DNA of 64,000 bases from Eremophila alpestris peregrina. Lineage: Eukaryota > Chordata > Aves > Passeriformes > Alaudidae. Below are positions 13,736 through 24,546 of this stretch, in pieces; position 1 is the stretch's first letter; every line of letters begins with the position of its first letter. Under the pieces are notes generated by a model. That model ran no database searches. It worked only from the letters and a program-made list of their open reading frames with translations, and had not been told where the DNA came from. The translations under genes were made by a program, and so were the position numbers. Where the stretch lies: contig WMCF01000025.1 in assembly GCA_009792885.1 (NCBI GenBank), positions 4,195,899-4,259,898 on the forward strand, in the 5' to 3' direction.

Positions 13736-15067
13736 GCATTACAAAAATCAGAGGACAGAGCCTGTGCATTGTATGCATGCATGAGTTTGACAATAATTAA
13801 TTTGGCTCTGAAAATACATATATTTTCATTGGAATGTACATTTCTAGAGTCTGCATTTCACTCTCAATATTTGTCTACCACTAACCTGTCTTCTCTTGTT
13901 CTTCCACTGCATGGCTCACTGCTATTATTCTCACAATTCTTAGGCACTTGATGAAAATATAGCACTCAAGGTTAAAAAAGGAACTCTTTCTTGTTTCATT
14001 AGGATCTCTTTAGTTTGCCCCATTAACTGGTTGAAGGGGACTTTTGTCCTTCAACTGACTCTTCTCTTCCTTTCACAAAAGGCTTTCATTCCTCTTAAAG
14101 GCATTTTCCTATCACAACTGGATTTTGCAGGCTTCAGCTTCAAAACAGTAGTTAGGTATTTTGACATCCAGAGCACCCTTCTGCTCCCTGCCTCATGAGA
14201 ACCCTTTCCTGCCAATGCGTTGAACCAGCTCCCCCTTTCCCAGTGCAGCAGCAGTAAGTTTGTCCTCATTTATCCCTCATTTGCCTTTCTCTCTGCTCAA
14301 TTTTATCACTTGATTAAATGCAAATATTAATTACTGTGAGTTATCTTCAAAATTTTATATTTTGAAGAAAGTGCAAAGAAGAGATTACATTACTACAAGT
14401 GAAATGTGTCAGAGTTCAGATGATGGTCTTGAAAAAATTGTTTAGGGAGGAACAAGTGCTGGTTGAATGAACTGCCAAAAATGGTCTGGTCTGTTTTGTT
14501 TTGGATTTTTTTCCTTGTTGCTACTAACCTAGAACTGATTAGGGTGATGATGCTTCTTTTTTCAGTATGATTTGACAAATGAATGTGTGAGGATTTCCAG
14601 TGCTTTGTCAGAACAGCTGTGACTGTGTTGACAGAGTGAGCAGCTTAAAAACTCTAAAGGAGCTGTAAGAATGGGGTTTCCTCAACCTGTGCAGTAGATC
14701 TAAGTACAAAGGAAGGAGCAGAGAGCAAATCACTCTGAATAGTAGGGCTGAAATACCTTAATAAAGCTGCTTTATTGCTGCTACAGTTACTGGTGCTAAC
14801 AACTGCCATCTTTGCAATGGCACAGCACAATTTTCAGCTTTGTTATTCACAAGCTTTTTTACTGGGAGGAATAAACTAGAGATACTTCTGCAATGTATCC
14901 TTTGGGTTTTAGGACTTGCATAATGTCTTTCTATTTTCTAATATGCATCTTTGCAGCCATTGGGTTGTTCTAAACACAATTCCACTAAACAATTCCATTT
15001 ACACTCAGTGACCTCTGGCATGACAGCATTCTTGGAGGAAGAAAATAAACCAGAAAAGCAGCCCTGT

Positions 15068-15123
15068 GTCAGGTATGGTACTGGATTCTTGCAAAGATGC
15101 AGGAATCCAGTACCATACCTGAC
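15068..15123. repeat. Perfect inverted repeat (hairpin)
   Basis: The left arm 15068-15088 (GTCAGGTATGGTACTGG...) and the right arm 15103-15123 (...CCAGTACCATACCTGAC) are exact reverse complements over 21 bases. Inside them 15089/15102 is T.G, then 15090-15093 pair with 15098-15101, leaving the loop AAGA. The stem is thus 26 pairs with one wobble. Pairing stops outside the arms: 15067/15124 is T/T and the next positions mostly mismatch. There is therefore no lower stem of the kind that the microRNA processor Drosha normally needs. Likely origins are a template-switch mutation or a young hairpin locus. Confidence 0.95.
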
Positions 15124-16274
15124 TTCTCATTAAAATTGGAGGGGCTAAGCATTCCTGTTACTGAAAAAAATGAACAACCAAGCATCAGCACAGCCAAGGC
15201 AGATAGCAAGTATTCAAACTCCGGTGCAAAATTGGTAACAAAAAGAACGAGATGTATTCAGTTATTACAAAACCATTTGTCTCACTGACACAATTATATC
15301 TGAAGACTTGTGCAGCACAGCAAATAGACAGGTAAGAGTCCAACACAAAACTCGTAGAATGACAAATTTCTTTTTGACTCCAAAAGAGAGATTTTGCTAT
15401 TTCATGTTCCAGAGCTGGCTGTTAGATGTCAAATAAAGCTGTTGCATGAGTAACAGAATTGACATCCCTGCTTATCTATGGACTTGTTCCTCATCCCCTA
15501 GTTTTCCTTCCTTGTACCCACTGCAGCCCTTCTACTGATAGGTTTGGCTGAGGAGAAACCACAGCGGGATACTAACCACAACGTGCTGACTTAATGTCTG
15601 GGGGTTGTCACTTGATTACACAAAGACCCAAGTTATAAATTATTCTTTAATGATCTACTCAGCTATTTTTTTAATGAAGCCTGTAAGACTTTTATTATTA
15701 TATTTAAGGCAGCTCCCTTTGTCAAACATACTCAAATGTGGCTAATGTATTCAAAAGATAGAGGGGAGTGCAGCCTCTGATCATAAAGTCAATCTGAATG
15801 ACAAAACATCTAACATACAAATCTTCATTTTCACATCATGATGTAAGTGTTCTGTTGTATGCTAGAAGTGTGCTGCCAGGTCTTTGGGTAATTATTGGTG
15901 TCACATTCATTAAGGACTCACAAAAGTGCTCTTACCAACACCAAAAGTAAGAATTGCAATAAAGGAAGAGCAGCAGCTGATTTCTGAAACAGAAAAAATT
16001 ATCTGCCTAATTAATAAAAGACTGTTAAAAGAGGCAAGTGGGGGCCAATCTGCCATGTAAGAAACTGATTTTTCATAAATACAGATTTGCATTAACGTTC
16101 TGTCTGACTAAGCAGAATAGTTTGGATTTGGACTAATATTTGAACTTTTGGTAGTAATGCATAGTATGCATTTGCTAGCTTTAATTGACAGAAGGAATTG
16201 GGAGGGCGATAATCCAAATATTGCACAGACTTACTGTCTTACATAAAAAGAAATATTAAATGTTTACTAGAACC

Positions 16275-16312
16275 AATATTTTACATTACATCTTTTTGTA
16301 ATGTAAGATATT
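16275..16312. repeat. AT-rich imperfect hairpin
   Basis: Arm 16275-16290 (AATATTTTACATTACA) pairs with 16297-16312 (TGTAATGTAAGATATT) at 15 of 16 positions. The exception is a T opposite G, which would be a G.U wobble in plus-strand RNA. The loop is six bases. AT-rich composition makes this less surprising than the 15068 hairpin. Confidence 0.85.
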
Positions 16313-17686
16313 TGTATTAATTCCTTAAGTCTGCTTGTTGCAATTTGAAAAACACACATTTAGTGTTTAGATGTTCAATACATTGTTTGCAGTTGGTTAC
16401 TTTCTTTCTGTCGACTTAATTGTGTAGAGGAAGACATAGAAGACAAATGTGAAGAAAAGTTGTGTGAGGAACCCAATGCAAATACAACAGGAAAAATGCA
16501 GTCATGATTTTCACTTAAAAGTAAGCTAGTGACATGGTCTGGGGTCTGACACTGCATTTTAGAAGTATGGTGCATTTCTCCAGCTGTTTGTAGTTTGAGT
16601 AACTGCAAAATACTTGGTGATTCCTACACATTCAAAAAGTGACTTAATACAGTGAGACATGACCAGACTTTATTGGAAGATGGAAGTAAACTGTGATCAC
16701 TATAGAAACTCTTCCTTCACTTTGAAGCTATGCCATGTAACCTGTCCAGGGCTTCATTAGTAAAATATATGCTCTTGTAATAGGAGAAATGCAGAGTAAC
16801 TTTCAGTAAGTAATGATTTGTGCATTCTTTGAAATTGAAGTTTAGTTTCAAGGAAAAAAAAACCCAAATGTTGCTCACCTCAGCTCTCCCCAGCTGAAGT
16901 GCTTTTCTTTAAGAAGAGATATATATAATCCATGGAATTGTTTTCACAACAATTCTGAGTCCCTCTGTTATGCTTATATAAGATACCATTTCAATAAGTA
17001 ACACCTCATCTGAATAATAATCTTTAATTCAGTGTGATTATGAACAATTGAACAATTTCAAACTCTGCTTTGCTTTCAGTGTCACTTTTTTGGGCTTCTT
17101 TGGTCTTCTATTTTTCTGAATGTGTCTTATTCTGATTTCCATGGCTTAGTTTTTATTTCTCAAATTTCTATTGTTATAATTAATGCATTTTTTCTTGTCT
17201 TTTTGAAAGCAGTATAATCAATTCAGTGTAGTATTAAAATATTTCACTATATAATTAACTTTGGGTCTTTCAATTCTTGCTTCTTATATGAAGTACAAAG
17301 ATATTTTCTTTATGAAGTCAATAAATTTAAACTCTACAGAGCTTAATCAAATTTTAATGAAATTCTGTTTTATCACTCTATGGTGTTTTCTTCCATTCTT
17401 AGTTTTAACATGTGTAAATGTAACTCTTATATTTTCTGAATATCTTTGTGGAATATAAGGAATAATACAAGCTGCATTAATGATTACTGGTTAAAGATTG
17501 TTCCTTGTATAAATACAATAGAGAAATATTAATTTTTAGTTTTATTCACATCGTTTTAAACTGGAACATCTCTTTCAGTCCATTAAAAGAACCCCATAAT
17601 GTTGGTATTAGTTTCACCACTTACTCAGTGTGTTCTTTTGCCATTGATAATTTTAATTTTTTCTTTAACTACTTAGTTCCTTGGAT

Positions 17687-17750
17687 AAAAAACAAAACAA
17701 AAAACCCCAAAACAACCAAAAGCCACAACCCAGAACCAAAACAAAACCCT
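17687..17750. repeat. A/C-rich low-complexity tract
   Basis: The stretch is almost only A and C (AAACAAAACAAAAAACCCC and similar), with no fixed repeat unit. A similar tract lies at 22251-22338. Such tracts are common in bird genomes. On the minus strand they give misleading W/F/V/L-rich open frames. Confidence 0.85.
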
Positions 17751-18960
17751 TCAGAGGACTGATAGGTGACATATCTCAAGTGGGGCAGGATGTCACTTGA
17801 TTTGCTGATATGTGGTATATAAAGGACCTTTCCTTCCATAACCCTGTAATAATAGAAATGTGCAGGAGTCTCACAAAGCAGTGAAGGGGAGGAATGAAAT
17901 GAAGGGCTCAAAAATACAGATTACAAAAAGTGAAGATGATTTATGTGAATTGGTTGATTTTCCTGGGAGTTTTTGAGTGACCTCACTAGGAAGCGTATTT
18001 TGGGGTTTTTAATAAAATATTATTTCTAGCACCTTATTTCTTCTTCCTGAGGTGTTTTCTTCAGTGTTTTATCACCACATTATTTGTGTTTGTTTTTAAC
18101 ATTTAAAAATAAATCTGTAAGTTAAAAAATAAAAACAAAACAAAGAAGAAAAGTGATAAAGTGTTGAGCAGGGGAATATTTCTGTTTTAATGTACTGTGA
18201 AATCCATAAATTCCAAGACAGTTTTTGAAGTTGGCCCCACCTCCACCCTTTTTCCTTTCTTTTTTTTTTTTCTTTTGTCTGTAATTCCAAGCTTCTCCTA
18301 TACAGCTCCATTTGATAAGACTGTAGGTCCATTCTTTTGGGATATAAGGGGATAAAATTTTCTGTTAGCAAAGGAGAGATTCTTGTTCTCAGTTTTAATC
18401 CTTCATAATTCCCACCCTCTTTATGTCCCTGCAAATTGTGCAGAATAGTTCAAATATGCTTCTGGGCTCAAAAGAGTTGAAGGTGGATTTGGGATTTAAT
18501 TTAACTTCTCCTCAGAACTTTTTAACTCTTTCAGAACTTGTGTTCTGAAAGCATGAATGATGAATGAGTTGAGCCAGCCTACTCAGTACTGCAGTATGAA
18601 GAAAGGCAGTCCTTTCTACAGAAGATACTACTTAAAAAATTGGAGGCTAGGCAACTTGGATTTCAGCCTCATGATTTTTGAACATGATTGCCAATCGCTG
18701 GATCTTGATTTATCAAAGTGGCAGTTGCACTGGTAATTGAATGGATGCAGTGAGACCAAAAGCACATCCAAGCTACGTTGAACTATTCAAGAAAACTTGG
18801 TCCTCTGCAAATGTCATCCTTTTCCTAGTCAAAGTTAGAAAATAAGCTTGTCATCTATCCCACCAGGCTTTATTTGAGGATTTGCTCTTAGACTGAGGCC
18901 CAGCTAGTCACTGTTGTCACATAAATTAATAACTGAGTATTTCTGATCATTCATGTAGTT

Positions 18961-19063
18961 GTGGCCCTGCAGGACATGATTTAATGGTGGACTTGGCAGA
19001 GGTAGGTTAACAGGAGGAGTCAATCTTGGAGGTCTTTTCTGACCTAAACAATTCCATGAATCT
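18961..19063 (+). mobile_element. CR1 LINE 3' terminal fragment
   Basis: About 100 bases match the extreme 3' end of a CR1 subfamily: GACATGATTTAATGGTGGACTTGG, GGTAGGTTAAC, TCTTGGAGGTCTTTTCTGACC, then a decayed ATTCCATGAATCTC tail in place of the ATTCTATGATTCT microsatellite. It appears to be the same 3'-end type as the longer minus-strand copy at 44010-44930. It is heavily 5'-truncated and noncoding. Confidence 0.85.
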
Positions 19064-22000
19064 CTGACTACTGATTAGGTGTGTTTAGGATAGTCACATA
19101 TGCATGGAAAGTGGAACAACTCAGAAACTGTCACAGAAAGGCACACGACCAAGAACAGAGAAAGGGAGTAGTTGAAGGATTCATAGAGGTGAGGTGAATT
19201 TGCAGAGGAGATAATATTAAACAGTATACATATGGAAAATTAGTATGAAAAGGTATTTTGGAATGCACAGTTCAAAAGAACACTTACAGCTTTTGTAAGA
19301 GCTCATGAGTGAGCCAGGAGGAGATGTGCATGGAGATGGTCTTTAGCACCAATGTTTTGAATGAGCTGTGAGAAAAAAAGATTAAAGCAGATACGCAGCT
19401 TGCAAGAAATGAGTAATTTAATAAGGATGAGATTAATCTTGATCTGGTTTCTGCTAAGAAGTTGGATATGTAGCTTAGTTTAATTTGTCTGGACTTCCTC
19501 AGTGTGCAGTGCAAATCTAAGGAACAGTTAGTCTTATTTTTTTTAAATGCTTCTTTTACAATAGAGTTGCTTGTCTTTTGGGAGTGATTGTTTTCTCTTT
19601 TTCAAGAAGAAGGATGTCTTAAGTGGTGGCCTCACATAAACTTCCTAGCCTGTAGGCAAATGTAGCTAAGAGCTTCTCATCCTAAGGAAGGGTTAAGAAG
19701 TAGAAGAACGCAAAAAAATTAAAGGGACAAAGGAGTGTTGGTGAGCTTCCTGATTGCCAGAAACCCAGGTTTAGTTCTGTAAGTTCCCCAGCTTGTGATT
19801 GCCTGGACACAAAAGTATCTATGTTTCTGGCCACAGGAATATCAAGTTAAACTGTAACACCAAAGGCAGAGTTACTTATGATATAACCTGAAGCATGTTC
19901 CTTTCTTAGGGGGCATCCATGGCTTTTGAAAGGACTAGGCATCCTTGCCTTAGTTCGTTTGGGGAGTCTGTCTCTCCATTAAAGAACTGGTGTTTTTGCA
20001 TTTTTGAGTAGCTAAGATCTCACTGCAGTTCATGACAGTTTTTCCAATGTACAAAAGCACTATTTATTGAATAGTTGCTATCGCCTGACTCTAAGGTTCT
20101 CTTTCAAAGCAAATCACTAGAAGCCGTAGAAGTCTAAAGTAATCCACAGAGATTTCATGCAATTCAGTGGACTAATCTCTATGAAAAATGAAAATGGAAC
20201 TTTATCTAAAACTTAAAGAAGTATACTCTATATTTAATTAAGTTTCTAATATACTGCATTTTGTCGGCTTCTACTTAAAATGTCTTTTTTGGAAGGATTA
20301 TATTCCCTGGGTCATTTTAAATCTCTAGGATTTTCAGTTTTGGAGTGTAAAACTGCATTTATCATACCTTTTTTTCCTTCCCCCCCTTCAAACAGCAATT
20401 TTTCTTTCATAATTTTTGGGGATTTTTTTTGGTCACAATCACACTGAGTAACAGAGGATTAGACTACTCTATAGCACATTTGTATTCAATTTGGATAGCT
20501 GAATTACTGATAAAATACACTGAGAAGTTTCTTGAAAAGTCTGAGAGCTGGAAGAAGGTAAGTTTTTTCTCATATTCTGTGAGAAAATAATCCTCTATAG
20601 CCCTTCTTTAAAGTCAAACTGGCTTTCTGTGCAGAGACAAGAATTGATGTATTTTTTCTGAGCATCTTCTCCTTTCATCATTCTCCATTCAAAAAGACAC
20701 GGGGTAAGGAACATGGCTTGAAGAAACCTGCATTTTCAGGTTTCTATGGGATAGCTAAATGATATTGCATTAAAGAATGTTGTTCTTACTCTTTACTTGA
20801 ACTTTTCTTTTTTTGGAAGGAGCTGTTCCTGTCCTTTCCCTTTTAATAGGTTCCCATCCCATCGCTGGTCTACTGTTGCTTTCCCTCGATACCATATTTC
20901 CCTACATAAACATGAAATTTCAAAATTTGTTTTGTGTTGTGGATATGAGGAGTTCTGCCCTCTAGAGTTCAGATCCCCTAGGAATTTCCCTCTAAGTCCA
21001 TTATCTTCTGTATTAAGTTTCCAAACTTTTATCCCATGAGTGACTTCTACATACAAATATATTATAAGTAAATAAATGACAATTTAATTAAGTCTAGTTG
21101 AAGTCAATAGGAATTCTCCTCCACATGCCTTTGCAGATGCTCAAGGGTAGGTCGTTTTGTATTTGGGAATAAGGACTAGAAGTCAAAACCAAGCATGCTT
21201 GGGAGTTTGTTCTGGTTTTATATTAACTCCTTGTCTGTTCATATGCTATACCCTGTCAGAATAACACTATTTTACATAAAGTGATAATTCATAGCCAATT
21301 AAAATATTTGTCCTTTAATGTAAAACAGGAAATATAAGAATTTAAAAATATGTATTCTGGATATTCAGGATTGCACTATCTAATAAATATAAAAATATAT
21401 TTCTAAAAAACCAAATAATTTACAAGATTTAGAAGATTCCACACTGAGACGCACAAAATTCTTCTAAAAGTTTAATTTAAAGGTGTTTCCAATTCAAACA
21501 CAAGTTGATGCTATTTGTGGTACTTTATATAAAATTTTTGCAGCAAACTGTTATGCATATGTTCATCCTTGTGTTTTTGAGATAAATACTATTTCTTGTT
21601 TATATCTTATCTGTGTTTTTAGTATTAACCCACCTGATATGTTAGGAAATTGCTGTTTGAAGGACACTGAATTTTAAAGCATTCCAAGAATGTTGATTTA
21701 TTTAGACATTAGAAAAAAAAATTTAAAAAAGAGATCCAAATCAATTCTTCTGTATTCTTGCATCAAAGTTCTGTTGAAACTAAAATATTTTCTTCCCAAC
21801 ATGAGGAAGAAGAAAATCAGACTCAAACTCTGAAGGAAATAATTGTTCATAACGTGAGTTCATTAAATAACATGTACAAAAGGTTTTGCTTAGAGCAAAT
21901 TTGGGTATATATCACGTCAGCTGAATTAAGAATTAAATTTTTTTTGGCATAATGCCCTGAAGCTCCACAGATCTTCCCTTTTTAAAATTATTTATCCGAG

Positions 22001-23714
22001 CATGTGGACTTAAGCTTTCTATATTAACAGTTTGTACTTTTATTTTTCTGATTTTTTTATAGTATATGGTAAGGTAGATCTTGATTTTTGTTGTTGTGTT
22101 AAGAAAATGGTGAAGTTCACAAAGTTAATTTGAAGTTTTCCTCTTAAGTCTGAAGATACATGTGCTTTTCTGAACTTGTATGCAAGCTTAAGTCTTTAAG
22201 AACAGCTTTCTGCCTCATTTGACATGTATTTGGATACCAAAATAAATTTTAAAAAAACCCAAACAAACAAAAAACCAAAAAAGTAAACCAAACCAAACAA
22301 AAAAAATCCAAAAAAAAAAGAAAAAAAAACCCAAACCCAATGCCAATAGCGTTCTGTATTTTTAAAATGCCATTTTTGAAAAGGCTGTCGAAACAATATC
22401 CCATTCCTCTCATTCAGCCAGACAAATTACAAGGACTGTGTTATATGAAAATTTCCTGCATAGAATTCTGGAGTGCAAATTGTTTAGAGCTGCCTCTGTT
22501 TTACAGGTAGGAGTAGATCACCCTCTGTGGTACTTAGGTTGGCATGTTTAGATTCCGTGCTGAGACAGAGTGTTAGTATATGTGGTTATAGGAACTGGCT
22601 GAAGTACTTGAAAGAGATTTTGTGTCAGCTCACCTAGAACAGTCTCCTTATTAACCAAGAAAATTTTCAGCCAATCAGCCCAGTTAATTAAATGATGAAC
22701 TATTTCATTAATAGCTCAGAGCAGGGCTCAAGTGAGAAAAAGTAATAAAAGAGCAGCTGGATGAATTATTTGCTCTTTGGGGCACTTTTTAAAGTTTGTG
22801 TAATTGGAATATTTAATCAGAAATTGGAGGTGGCAGTTGCAGATTTGATTAAAGGATGGAATGAATAGGAGATAGAAATTCATGAAAAGAAACTTCAGGT
22901 GATGGATTGCAGGTTTTGGCTGCAGAGCATGAACACCTTCTGCATGTTTAGTAATCTGAAATGAAGCAGTAGTAGAAAATTAGGAAGTGAGTAATGAAGA
23001 ATAAAATTGATCAATGTAAGACTTATGAATAGTGTGTGTACTAGATATGAATAATGCATGAGTACATGCATTTGTGTATGCAAACACAAGTATTGTTGAC
23101 CATATCAGATTTCAAAATATTGGGCAGTCTTGTCATTGTCGCCCATCAGCTGTCATAAGTATTATGATATATTGATATCGATGGTTCCATTTGTTCTTTG
23201 CTTATTTTCCTTTTTTTTTTCCTGTTTAATTACTGTAGAAAGAAAGTGTTGCATTATTTGAAAGATGAACCTGTGGCAAAGCATCACTTCATTTGCAGCA
23301 TAATTTTACATCTAGTTCTGAATACTGTTGAAACACTCAAATTGAGATCATTTCTACCATGTGCAAATCTGCACTTGATTAAATTATCATTTTCTTGACA
23401 ATTTTACAACTTTCAGAGTTTGTGACTGCTACTTCTGATAAATGCTTTCCTCTTGAGAGAGTGAGAAGTACTTTTAGAATGCTGCATTGTGGATGCTTCT
23501 GTGCCAAAAGCAACACGTGGCACATGTTAAAAGCAGTTTTATCCCACTCTGAATAGGTTTGTTTTACTTACAGTCAGATTTAGCCTGAGCTAAATATAAC
23601 TGTTGTTACATACTTCTGGTAATTATTATATAGAGAGAGAAAATGGTCTGATTAGGCTCAACAGAACTTTCCTTTTCCATTTAGTGTCCAGCATGCAATA
23701 ATGGCTCGTCCAAG
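19064..23714. other. Unique AT-rich noncoding sequence
   Basis: No gene recognised. Contains the A/C-rich tract at 22251-22338, an open segment with a GTAAGT donor (20455-20557, discussed as a lead) and a patch at about 22660-22860 that has several TAATTA/ATTA motifs and a mixed, non-repetitive composition. The rest is AT-rich with short homopolymers. Confidence 0.6.
22251..22338. repeat. A/C-rich low-complexity tract
   Basis: Runs of A are broken by CC, CCC and single G. There is no fixed unit, although CAAA and CCAAA recur. It resembles the tract at 17687-17750. It explains the phenylalanine/glycine-rich open frame on the minus strand across 22196-22396. Confidence 0.85.
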
Positions 23715-24331
23715 TGTTGTGCTTTAACCCCAGACAGCAACAATGCCCCTCTCAGACACTCGCTCACTTTGTGCCTCTGTGACGAGAGAATGGGGGAGGG
23801 TGAGAAAATCAGGAGAGTAAAACAGAGAAAACTCATGAGTTGGGATAAAGACAGTTTAATAGGAGGAGGAAAAGCCATGCATGCAAGCAAAACAAAACAA
23901 GGGATTAATTAATTGTTCCTCAAGGACAGACAGGTGTTCAGCCATCTCCTGGAAAGCAAGGCTCCATCACACACAACGGTGACTTGGGAAGACACCACCT
24001 CATCCCTCCAAGCATCCCCCCTTTTCATCTTCTCCCCTCAGCTCTATATGCTGAGCACGATGCCATATGCTGGGGAACGTCCCTTCAATCCGTTGGGGTC
24101 AGCTGTCACAGCTGTTCCCCCTCCCACTGCCCTGACCATCCCAAGGATCCTTGCTGGTGGGGTAGGGTGAGGTGAGAAGCACAGAAGGCCTTGGCTCTGT
24201 GTAAGCACTGCTCAGCAATAACAAACACATCCCTGTGTTTTTAACACTGTTTCCAGCACAAGTCCAAACCATGGCCCCTACTCGCTGCTGTGAAGAAAAT
24301 TGGCTCTACCCCAGCCAAAACCAGCACAACA
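23715..24331 (-). mobile_element. Endogenous retrovirus LTR (solo), minus strand
   Basis: This is the best-preserved LTR in the window, about 617 bases, with TG...CA type ends (TGTTGTGCTTTAACCCC at the left; CCAGCCAAAACCAGCACAACA at the right). On the minus strand it starts near the familiar avian LTR opening (TTTTGGCTGGGGTAGAGCC). It has a TATA-like CATATAGAGC at about 24041-24050 and a polyadenylation signal ATTAAA at 23855-23860. No primer-binding site, gag, pol or env sequence follows on either side, so it looks like a solo LTR left by recombination between two LTRs. I found no clear target-site duplication. Family recognised by recall of bird LTR consensus sequences; the class is not firmly assigned. 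Confidence 0.85.
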
Positions 24332-24463
24332 ACCATGCCCTGATGGCAGAGAACAAGGTCAGTAATGAATAGTGAACAGCCCTGAACAAATGTTATGGTA
24401 TTAAGTGGAAGTCAAAGATTAACTGGTAGCTTCTTACTTATTGTTGGCCTTTTGTTCTACAAC

Positions 24464-24546
24464 TAATAATAAATAATAATTAAATAATAATTAAATAATA
24501 ATTAAATAATAATAATAATTAAATAATAATTAATAATAATTAAAAA
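24464..24546. repeat. (AAT/AATT)n microsatellite
   Basis: The tract is built from AAT and AATT units. An 11-base higher-order unit close to ATAATTAAATA recurs about three times, then AAT triplets follow. It is AT-only and lies 132 bases past the end of the LTR at 23715-24331. It is likely length-variable between individuals. Confidence 0.9.

Larger units (their letters stand above)
13736..18960. other. Unique noncoding sequence carrying two inverted repeats
   Basis: No gene recognised. It contains the perfect hairpin at 15068-15123, an imperfect AT-rich hairpin at 16275-16312 and an A/C-rich tract at 17687-17750. A T-run lies near 18260. Open frames reach 112 codons (18096-18434, minus), in a lysine/glutamate-rich or T-rich context without any known domain. 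Confidence 0.6.

Noticed and set aside
15068..15123. Hairpin as a canonical microRNA precursor
   Set aside because: Pairing stops at the ends of the arms, leaving no lower stem, and the 4-base loop is small for such precursors. A non-canonical small RNA is not excluded.
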